Shown: in pieces, positions 36,219 through 43,053 of the stretch
How positions within the stretch are numbered: position 1 is the first letter of the stretch
How the letters are laid out: every line of letters begins with the position of its first letter
Source of the DNA: PALSA-1353 sp050014015
Lineage (GTDB): Bacteria > Planctomycetota > Phycisphaerae > Tepidisphaerales > Tepidisphaeraceae
Direction: 5' to 3'
DNA length: 64,000 nucleotides
Assembly: GCA_050014015.1 (NCBI GenBank)
Contig: JBEKEC010000028.1
Location: 3,810 to 67,809 of the forward strand
Translations under genes and position numbers: made by a program
The notes under the pieces: model-generated
Database searches by the model: none
What the model saw: the letters and a program-made list of their open reading frames with translations, nothing else
What the model was told of the DNA's origin: nothing

Positions 36219-36763
36219 CGGGCAGCCGTCTCGGTCGCCGCGATGATGGCCTTGGCATTGACCGGCCCATCATATCGACGGCCGTTCATGAAAAGCGTGG
36301 GAGTTCCCTTCACACCGCTACGAAGGCCGCTTTCAAAGTCAGTGCGGATTCGCAGACGATGCTTCTCCTGGTTCCTGCTGGTTTCAAATTTGTAAATTTC
36401 CAGGCCCAACGTCAAAGCGAGATGGCTCAAATCGACCTCCGCAAGCTCTTTTTGGTGCTGGAATAGCGCTGCGTGCATTTCCCAGAACTTACCCTGCTCG
36501 GCGGCCGCTTCGGCGGCCTCGGCCGCGGCGCTGGCGTGCGGATGAATCGAGCTCTGCGGGAAGTGCCGAAACACGAAACGCAAACGGCCCCCCAGGCTTT
36601 GCCGCACCCCCTCAATGACCGGAACGGCATTCAGACAATCCGGGCATTCATAATCCCCATATTCCACAATCGTGATGGGAGCACTCGCCGGTCCGACGGC
36701 ATGATCCTGTTCCGTGACCGGCTCGGCTAACAAATGGCCCTTGTTCATCGATGGATCGTTCAT
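36215..36763 (-). CDS. DsbA-family thioredoxin-like protein
   Basis: A 182-residue thioredoxin-fold protein with the redox motif EYGDYECPDCLNAVPVI, giving Cys40-Pro-Asp-Cys43. The fold is confirmed by the helical insertion (ASAAAEAAEAAAEQGKFWEMHAAL) and the cis-proline loop GVKGTPTLFMNG. No signal peptide is visible in the predicted N-terminus, unlike many secreted DsbA proteins, so it may work in the cytoplasm. A divergent promoter region of only about 90 bp separates it from the thioredoxin-reductase-like gene, which fits a redox pair. Confidence 0.9.
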   Translation of the reverse strand: MNDPSMNKGHLLAEPVTEQDHAVGPASAPITIVEYGDYECPDCLNAVPVIEGVRQSLGGRLRFVFRHFPQSSIHPHASAAAEAAEAAAEQGKFWEMHAALFQHQKELAEVDLSHLALTLGLEIYKFETSRNQEKHRLRIRTDFESGLRSGVKGTPTLFMNGRRYDGPVNAKAIIAATETAAR

Positions 36764-36852
36764 CCGGTTCTCACATTCGCAGCGGAATCCGCCCGATCTT
36801 AGCAGCGTTGGTTAATTCTCGCCGCTGGAAAATTCGGGCCTAGAATACGGCT

Positions 36853-38556
36853 ATGACCGACACCTCGGCAACATCATCCAACGCAATCGCCTTCCCGAAG
36901 CTTGATGCAAGCGACCTGGCTGCGCTGGCGCCGCTGGCAACCTCATGCTCCTTCGAGGATGGCCAAACGGTCTTCCGTGCGGGGGATGCCGATTTGGACT
37001 TGTTCGTCGTCGAATCCGGAGCCATCGAGATATTGAACCCATCCGATGAGAATCGGCACGTGGTGACGCATGGGCCAGGTCAGTTCGCCGGTGACATCGA
37101 TCTGCTGACCCGCCGGCCGGTGATCGTGACCGGCATCGCGCGGGGTCCAACGCGGTTGATGCGTATCGCCGGCGCGCGCTTGCGCGAACTTCTGAACAAA
37201 ATTCCGAATGTCAGTGAAAAACTGCTGATTGCCGCTCAGGAGCGCCGCAGGCTGCTTACCCAGCAGGGTGTTTTGGGACTGAAAGTGGTCGGCCCGGGCA
37301 AATGCCGCGATACCATGCTCGTGCGCGAATTCCTTTTCAAGAATTTCGTTCCGTTCACCTGGTACGATTCGGCATCGGAGCAGGGGCGAAAGTTGATGAC
37401 AAGCTGGGGGTCGCCGCAAAAGTCGCCCGTGATTGAATTCGGCGACGGCCGGCGGCTAATCAATCCCGATCTGCGCGAATTGGCGCACGGCGCGGGCGTC
37501 TGGCGTCATTGTCCGACGGAAGAGGTGGACTTGGCGATTGTCGGCGCCGGACCGGCGGGAATGACCGCCGCCGTTTACGCGGCTTCCGAGGGCGTCTCGA
37601 CAGTCGTGCTGGACCGCCTTGGCCCCGGCGGCCAGGCCGCGGGTTCGTCCAAGATCGAGAATTTCATCGGCTTTCCAAGCGGGCTGACCGGCGCGGAATT
37701 GGCGATGCGCAGCGTGCTGCAAATGCTGAAATTCGGAGCGAAAATGGTCGCCCCGGTGGTCATCGAGCGCATTGTGCCCGCCGCCGCGCCGGGCGATCTT
37801 CATGCGTTGCAACTGGACTGCGGGACGACCGTTCACGCTCGCACGGTGCTAATTGCAGCGGGAGTGCGATGGCGAAAACTTGAAGCCGAAGGCGCGGAGC
37901 GGTTTGAATCGGCCGGAATCCACTACGCCTGCACGTCCGTCGAAGCGATCCTTTATGACACGCAGGACGTTGCCGTCGTGGGCGCGGGAAACTCCGCGGG
38001 ACAGGCGGCGATGTTCCTGGCCGATTGCTGCCGGGACCGGACCGTTCACCTGCTCGTTCGCAAGCGCCTGGGGCCGGGAATGTCGGAATATCTCGTCCAC
38101 CGGATTCGCGCCGCGCCGAATATTTCCCTGCACGAGGGAGTCGAGATCGCCGCCGTCCATGGCCAGCGGCGATTGGAGAGCGTCACCCTGCGAGCGTTCA
38201 ATGGCGGAAGGCAAAGCCTCCGCAGCGACGGCGCTTTGGAGAACAATGAAAAATCATCCGAAACTCTGCCCGTCTCCGCCGCTTTCGTCTTCATCGGCGC
38301 TGAGCCGGGATGTTCCTGGCTGCCGGAAGCGATCGCGCGGGATGGACTGGGGTATATCCTGACCGGCGTGGATGCGCTCAAATCGGGGCGCTGGCCGCTG
38401 AAGGATCGTGAGCCGTGCCCCCTGGAAACCACGATCCCCGGAATTCTAGCGGCGGGCGATATCCGCGCGGGTTCCACCAAGCGCGTCGGTTTCGCCGTGG
38501 GAGACGGCTCGCTGGCGGTCACCTGCGTTCACAAACTGACGGCGATTCGGACTTAA
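36853..38556 (+). CDS. fusion: cyclic-nucleotide-binding domain, thioredoxin-fold and thioredoxin-reductase-like flavoprotein
   Basis: A 567-residue protein. Residues about 15-130 are a cyclic-nucleotide-binding (CRP-like) beta-barrel: LFVVESGAIEIL and GPGQFAGDIDLLTRRPV. About 143-210 resemble a thioredoxin/glutaredoxin fold (CRDTMLVREFLFKNFVPFTW, SPVIEFGDGRRL) with only one cysteine. From about 225 it is a thioredoxin-reductase-like FAD/NADPH enzyme: FAD loop GAGPAG at 231-236 and NADPH loop GAGNSAG at 377-383. In place of the usual CxxC of thioredoxin reductase it reads YACTSVEA, so the redox-active cysteine pair is missing. It faces the DsbA-like gene and overlaps the stop of the GH105 gene by 4 bases. 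Confidence 0.9.
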   Translation: MTDTSATSSNAIAFPKLDASDLAALAPLATSCSFEDGQTVFRAGDADLDLFVVESGAIEILNPSDENRHVVTHGPGQFAGDIDLLTRRPVIVTGIARGPTRLMRIAGARLRELLNKIPNVSEKLLIAAQERRRLLTQQGVLGLKVVGPGKCRDTMLVREFLFKNFVPFTWYDSASEQGRKLMTSWGSPQKSPVIEFGDGRRLINPDLRELAHGAGVWRHCPTEEVDLAIVGAGPAGMTAAVYAASEGVSTVVLDRLGPGGQAAGSSKIENFIGFPSGLTGAELAMRSVLQMLKFGAKMVAPVVIERIVPAAAPGDLHALQLDCGTTVHARTVLIAAGVRWRKLEAEGAERFESAGIHYACTSVEAILYDTQDVAVVGAGNSAGQAAMFLADCCRDRTVHLLVRKRLGPGMSEYLVHRIRAAPNISLHEGVEIAAVHGQRRLESVTLRAFNGGRQSLRSDGALENNEKSSETLPVSAAFVFIGAEPGCSWLPEAIARDGLGYILTGVDALKSGRWPLKDREPCPLETTIPGILAAGDIRAGSTKRVGFAVGDGSLAVTCVHKLTAIRT

Positions 38557-39962
38557 TATTCCGGCCGATCGGCGGGCGGCTGGTCGGATCGAGTGGTTCC
38601 GACGGAACGCGGTTCACCGTAGATCGCTGCGCCGCCCCTGTCTGGCGGCGTGATTCGGAACTGCGTGTTGCGGACCAGGCGGATCAGTTCCGACCCGGCG
38701 AGCAGGACGGGGCCGTAGCCGTGAATGTCGTCGACGGCGGGGCGGTGATAGTAATAGACGAAATCATCGGCATATCCCGTGCCGACGCAGGTTCCGGTGA
38801 CATGTCCCTCGGCATCGATGCGGGTGGTCAACCCGTCCCAACCGGCCTGGGCGACCGGGCCATAGGCGCCGGCGTCGAGCCAGCCCCGGTTCACTCCATG
38901 TGCCAGCGCATAAACGAACATCGCCGAGCAACTGGTTTCGGTATAGGTGTCGGTGCGGTCGAGCATCTGATGCCACAGGCCGTCGCCCGCCTGAGCGCTG
39001 GCCAGGGCCTGCGCGTTGGCGCGGAAAAGGCGAAGAATTCGGTCGCGCAAGGGGTGGTCTTTGGGAAGCACGTCGAGAAGGTCGGCCATGGCCAGCGTCA
39101 TCCACCCGTTGGCGCGGCCCCAGTAGTACCGCGGCTGATCGTCGGGATTGGCGGTATTCCAGTGATGCGTGAAGAAACCGGCGCTTGGAATGTAAAGATA
39201 ATGGGCGAAGTCGAGCATTTGAGTCGCGGCATCGTCAAGGTACTTCGAGTCGCCGGTCAGCGCGCCCATCTGGGATAAGAACGGAATGCTCATGTACGAA
39301 TCGTCGGCCCAGACGGAATTATGAAACGGCCTGGGGCGCGCCAGAGTGCCATCGTCGAGCCGAAGCTGCTTGTGGCTGATGTAATCGGCGATTCGGTCGA
39401 TGACTATTTTGAGGTCCGGACCGACGCCGGCGCGGCGTGCCTGGATCAGCGACGCTCCGACGGATCCGCAATCATCCAGCGAGGTCGGGCTTAGCAGAAA
39501 GGTCACGTCGCCGCCGCGACGCCGGGTGACGCGCGACAGGTCCACCTTGGCGACGGCATCGGCGAACAGCTTAAAACGCTCCGCGTCGAAGTCCGCAAAC
39601 GAGGCGTCGCCCGTGGCGTCGGCGGCGGAGAGCATGCCTGAATAAATCACGCCCATCGGATAGGAAACCAGGGCAAACCGGCGGCCGAAATCCGGGTCGG
39701 CGGGGTCCGTCGTCGCGTGGGTCGTGGCGTGGGTCATCGACGAACTTTCGATGTGCGTTTTGACCGCGAGCAGAATCCGGGTGATTTCAGCCACTCTGGG
39801 CGTGTGATAGGGAATGGGATAGACCGGCGACGACTGCGAGGCGCGCGTCGCCGCCGCGCGCCGGGCCGTGGCCGACGGCTCCGCGGAAAACGCCGATGCC
39901 CCGGCGATCGAAATCAACGCCAGAGCAACCCAGAAAGCGGACCGATAAAGCAAATGCGTCAT
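38553..39962 (-). CDS. exported GH105/GH88-like unsaturated glucuronyl or rhamnogalacturonyl hydrolase
   Basis: A 469-residue protein with a signal peptide (FWVALALISIAGASAFS). It has the (alpha/alpha)6-barrel motifs of the YteR/GH105 group: DDSYMSIPFLSQMGALTG with the catalytic aspartate, YYWGRANGWMTLAM (signature WGRANGW), TYTETSCSAMFVYAL and the C-terminal GTCVGTGYADD. These enzymes remove unsaturated uronic acid from the ends of pectin or ulvan-type oligosaccharides made by lyases. GGGAGA precedes the start. It follows the CE15-type esterase by 4 bp in the same operon, which suggests uronic-acid-bearing plant polymers as substrate. Confidence 0.88.
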   Translation of the reverse strand: MTHLLYRSAFWVALALISIAGASAFSAEPSATARRAAATRASQSSPVYPIPYHTPRVAEITRILLAVKTHIESSSMTHATTHATTDPADPDFGRRFALVSYPMGVIYSGMLSAADATGDASFADFDAERFKLFADAVAKVDLSRVTRRRGGDVTFLLSPTSLDDCGSVGASLIQARRAGVGPDLKIVIDRIADYISHKQLRLDDGTLARPRPFHNSVWADDSYMSIPFLSQMGALTGDSKYLDDAATQMLDFAHYLYIPSAGFFTHHWNTANPDDQPRYYWGRANGWMTLAMADLLDVLPKDHPLRDRILRLFRANAQALASAQAGDGLWHQMLDRTDTYTETSCSAMFVYALAHGVNRGWLDAGAYGPVAQAGWDGLTTRIDAEGHVTGTCVGTGYADDFVYYYHRPAVDDIHGYGPVLLAGSELIRLVRNTQFRITPPDRGGAAIYGEPRSVGTTRSDQPPADRPEY

Positions 39963-39966
39963 ATGT

Positions 39967-41301
39967 TCATCTCCCGGCGGAGCCAAATTTCCTGTCGGCA
40001 AATTCCAGAATGTTTTGCCAGTCCCATGCGGTGACTTCATGTTTGCCGCTACGGCAATGAAAGGCGATGTCGCCCATGATCGCCGTGTCCACCGCAGGCA
40101 TCACGTCAATCCCCAAACCCTGTTTTCCCAAGAGGCGATAGATTGGTCCGGCGGCGACGGCGGCGTCGAATTCACCGCGCGGATCGGAATGCAGATCGAG
40201 GCTCGCCGTCGCCAGATAGATCGGCCGCGGCGCGACCAGGCCGATCAACTCGTGCGAGTCCACGGGAAGATCGGTGACGTGACGGCCATATTTGCGGTAG
40301 TTGGCGCAGAATTGGTAGGCGAACCTGAGGTTGAGATCGCCGAGGCTTTCCCCGAAATTCCGCCGTGCCAGCGACGCCCCGCCGCGGCCCGAACTGCACG
40401 CGACCACCAGCGCAAAGCGCTCGTCGCCGGCGCCCGCCCACAACGCCGTCTTGCCCAGCCGCGAATGGCCCATGATCGCGATGCGGGCGTGATCGACCCG
40501 CGGATCGGTTTGCAGGTAATCCATCGCCCGGCTGGCGCCCCACGCCCAGGCGGCGATCGTGCCCCACTGATCCGGCCGGAGGTCGCTCCGTCCCGGCTCC
40601 AGATACGCCGACCGCACGCCGTACCGCATTCCGCCCTGAAAATCCGGATCGATCTGCTGATAATAGATCGCGGCAAACCCGTATCCGCGAGCGAGCGTTT
40701 CTTCGATCGCGAACGACGTTGATTTCTCGCGCTTCTGGCCGGGATGGCGCTGGTGGTCGCGGTCCCATTCTTCCTGAAGGCGGATGCCGGGATCATCCAT
40801 CACGAGTTGCAACGGGAAAAAGCTGAAACACAGAAAGACCGGAACCGGTTTGACGGCCTTCGCCGGCAGGTAGAGCAGGACGTCGAACTTCGGCGCATTC
40901 GCCCCGGCGCCCAGATGCACCGTAATCTGTTTGCGGATGGCTTTGCCGCCAAGGGCGTTTGGATCGTTGTCGAATACTTCGAACGATTCATCCGCCGGCT
41001 TGCCCGGGCTTTTGCCGTACACTTCGCTCTGGAACAAGCCGAGGATTTCCGGGCGGCGTTGGGTGAACCAGGTTTGGGCATCGCGCACCGGCCGGCCATC
41101 GGACAAAACCAGCGGATTGGGCAGGACCCAATACCAGGCTTGGCCTTCGTCATGGTTCTCAACGCGGCGCGTGGTCGGCTGGGTCGAAGGATTCGTGGCC
41201 GGCGTGGTGACGGGTTGCATCGGTGGTTCGGGCCTTTGCTGGGAGCAACCCCAGCCTAATGCGAGGAACGACAGGATCGTGATCGCAAGATGTCGGTGCA
41301 T
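39967..41301 (-). CDS. CE15-like glucuronoyl esterase lipoprotein
   Basis: A 444-residue alpha/beta hydrolase with lipoprotein signal (lipobox LGWGC, Cys19). The nucleophile elbow is GHSRLGKTALWAGAG, the bacterial CE15 form; ACSSGRGGASL follows the same strand in the place of the family acid-loop segment. HEVTAWDW near the C-terminus supplies the probable catalytic histidine. CE15 enzymes cleave ester bonds between lignin and 4-O-methyl-glucuronic acid of xylan. It sits between a tiny membrane peptide gene (3 bp upstream) and the GH105 gene (4 bp downstream). Relatives called acetyl-xylan esterase are an alternative label. Confidence 0.85.
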   Translation of the reverse strand: MHRHLAITILSFLALGWGCSQQRPEPPMQPVTTPATNPSTQPTTRRVENHDEGQAWYWVLPNPLVLSDGRPVRDAQTWFTQRRPEILGLFQSEVYGKSPGKPADESFEVFDNDPNALGGKAIRKQITVHLGAGANAPKFDVLLYLPAKAVKPVPVFLCFSFFPLQLVMDDPGIRLQEEWDRDHQRHPGQKREKSTSFAIEETLARGYGFAAIYYQQIDPDFQGGMRYGVRSAYLEPGRSDLRPDQWGTIAAWAWGASRAMDYLQTDPRVDHARIAIMGHSRLGKTALWAGAGDERFALVVACSSGRGGASLARRNFGESLGDLNLRFAYQFCANYRKYGRHVTDLPVDSHELIGLVAPRPIYLATASLDLHSDPRGEFDAAVAAGPIYRLLGKQGLGIDVMPAVDTAIMGDIAFHCRSGKHEVTAWDWQNILEFADRKFGSAGR

Positions 41302-41304
41302 TGG

Positions 41305-41403
41305 CTATTCGGAAAAGGATTTAGTTTTGGTGTTAGTGATCGTCACCGCCATGGCCCAACCGCCGACCCCCGCAACTGCCAACGCCAACAGACCCTTTTT
41401 CAT
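41305..41403 (-). CDS. 32-residue single-helix peptide preceding the CE15-like gene
   Basis: A very short ORF starting at ATG 41403 with a strong GGAGGA site 7 bases upstream. It encodes a lysine-led hydrophobic helix (KKGLLALAVAGVGGWAMAV) and a polar tail. It stops 3 bp before the CE15 start, so translation of the two is likely coupled. It could be a leader peptide, a real micro-protein, or a remnant of a signal peptide. The strong ribosome binding site makes translation likely. Confidence 0.55.
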   Translation of the reverse strand: MKKGLLALAVAGVGGWAMAVTITNTKTKSFSE

Positions 41404-41594
41404 TTTTGTTTCCTCCGCAGGATAGCCGGAAAGATTAATCGGTCCGGAGAGAATGGGCAAACTCAAAGTGCGGCGAATCGCGATAGCCATTTCGCTTCCG
41501 GCTGGAAATATTGGGCCGGTCGCGTATCGTGTGTGCGAATGAACGCGGCGGGAATTGCCCCGGATAGGTCGGTGGCGTTCACTCGGAGGAAAAC
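41404..41594. promoter_or_regulatory. divergent regulatory region, esterase/GH105 operon versus transporter
   Basis: A 191-bp region between the start of the minus-strand polysaccharide operon and the plus-strand transporter. Both promoters and any operator should lie here. I could not identify a convincing -35/-10 pair or a palindromic operator. Confidence 0.5.
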
Positions 41595-42944
41595 GTGACC
41601 GCATCGAATACTTTTAAGCAAGCCTCTCAATCCCCAAAGGGCGCGTCGGTCGGCCGGGTCCGATGGATCATCTGCGCCGTGCTCTTCGGCGCCATCGTCC
41701 TGATCTACATTCACCGCAACGTGGTCTCCGTCCTCAATGGCGACACCTTCGGCAGGGTATATGGATGGAACACCATCCAGTTCGGCAACATCGGAATGGC
41801 CTTTACCGGCGGTTACGCCATTGGATTGGTGGGCGCGGGGCGATTTCTCGATTGGATCGGCGTGCGCAAGGGATTCCTGATCGCCGCCGTCGTCTGGACG
41901 ATCCTGGCGATGGGGCACGGGCTGGTGCACTTTCTGCCGGCCACTTCCGCATTGACCGGGTTTCTCGGCGCACGGTTTCTGTTGGGAATATTCGAAGGGG
42001 CGTTTTTCCCGGCGTCGATTCGCGCCGTGGCGGAATGGTTTCCCAAAAAGGAACGGGCATTCGCGACGGGGATTTTCAATGCCGGCAGCGCGCTGGGCGC
42101 GCTTCTCTCGCCGCTGATCGTTCCCTTCATCGCGGCGGCATGGGGCTGGCCGATGGCGTTTTATATGGCGGGGGGATTGGGCGTGATCTGGATCGCCTCG
42201 TGGATCATGTTTTACCGCGAGCCGGACAAGGATCCCCGCCTCTCCGCCGCCGAGCTTCAGTACATCCGTAGCGATCAGGAGCCGCGCGTCAAAAGCCTGC
42301 CCTGGCGGCGAATCATCGGCTACAAACAGACCTGGGCATTTTCGCTGGGCAAATTCCTGACCGATCCGATCTGGTGGTTCTATATTTTCTGGCTTCCACC
42401 GTTTCTGCACAGCCATTTCAACCTGGACTTGAAGCATTTCGGTCCACCGCTGGTGATTGTGTATCTCATGGCCGATGGCGGAAGCGTTGGCGGCGGCTGG
42501 CTGTCTTCGAAATTGCTGAGCCGCGGCTGGAGCGTCAATGCCGGCCGAAAAACCGCCATGCTGATCTGTGCCCTGTGCATCCTGCCGATTTTGTCGGTAA
42601 CGTACATCGGGAACATGTGGCTGGCGGTCGTGTTGATCGGCTTGGCCGCCGCCGCTCACCAGGGCTGGTCGGCCAATCTGTTTACCCTCGCATCCGACTT
42701 GACCCCAAAGGCGGCCGTCAGTTCTGTCGTCGGCCTGGGCGGAATGGCGGGCGCCATCGGGGGAGTCATCTTTCAGCAGTTCACCGGCCGGGTCGTCGAC
42801 AAGACGCACACCTATTTCATCCCCTTCGCCATTGCCGGCTTGGCGTACGTATCGGTGCTGCTCGTCATTCACATCATGCTCCCTCACCTGGAGCCGATGA
42901 AGCTCGAACAAGGGGAATCCCTGCCTGCAACGGCAGGCTCCTGA
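41595..42944 (+). CDS. MFS transporter, ExuT (hexuronate) type
   Basis: A 449-residue permease with 12 predicted membrane helices. The anion:cation symporter/ExuT group is indicated by IYIHRNVVSVLNGDTFGRVYGW near TM1, the loop motif GRFLDWIGVRKGF after TM2, ARFLLGIFEGAFFPASIRAV in TM4, and SKLLSRGWSVNAGRKTAML in the central loop. Relatives carry hexuronates such as galacturonate and glucuronate. The start is GTG 41595 with GGAGGA upstream. It is divergent from the esterase/GH105 operon and followed by the GH31 gene, so it would import the uronides released outside the cell. Confidence 0.9.
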   Translation: MTASNTFKQASQSPKGASVGRVRWIICAVLFGAIVLIYIHRNVVSVLNGDTFGRVYGWNTIQFGNIGMAFTGGYAIGLVGAGRFLDWIGVRKGFLIAAVVWTILAMGHGLVHFLPATSALTGFLGARFLLGIFEGAFFPASIRAVAEWFPKKERAFATGIFNAGSALGALLSPLIVPFIAAAWGWPMAFYMAGGLGVIWIASWIMFYREPDKDPRLSAAELQYIRSDQEPRVKSLPWRRIIGYKQTWAFSLGKFLTDPIWWFYIFWLPPFLHSHFNLDLKHFGPPLVIVYLMADGGSVGGGWLSSKLLSRGWSVNAGRKTAMLICALCILPILSVTYIGNMWLAVVLIGLAAAAHQGWSANLFTLASDLTPKAAVSSVVGLGGMAGAIGGVIFQQFTGRVVDKTHTYFIPFAIAGLAYVSVLLVIHIMLPHLEPMKLEQGESLPATAGS

Positions 42945-42957
42945 CGAGCGGCCAAAC

Positions 42958-43000
42958 CCCCCACGGCGGCCGCGGAGGCTTTGCCTTCCGCGCCGTGGGC
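42958..43000 (+). terminator. hairpin after the transporter gene
   Basis: A GC-rich stem-loop (CCCACGGC ... CGCGGAGGC, loop TTT, GCCTTCCGCG ... CCGTGGG) begins about 14 bases after the transporter stop. It has no T-run, so it may be an attenuator or mRNA stabiliser instead. Confidence 0.4.
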
Positions 43001-43053
43001 GCTCGGGGAAGGCCCACGGGATTTGAAACGCCTAATCCGATACAATTCCCGGC

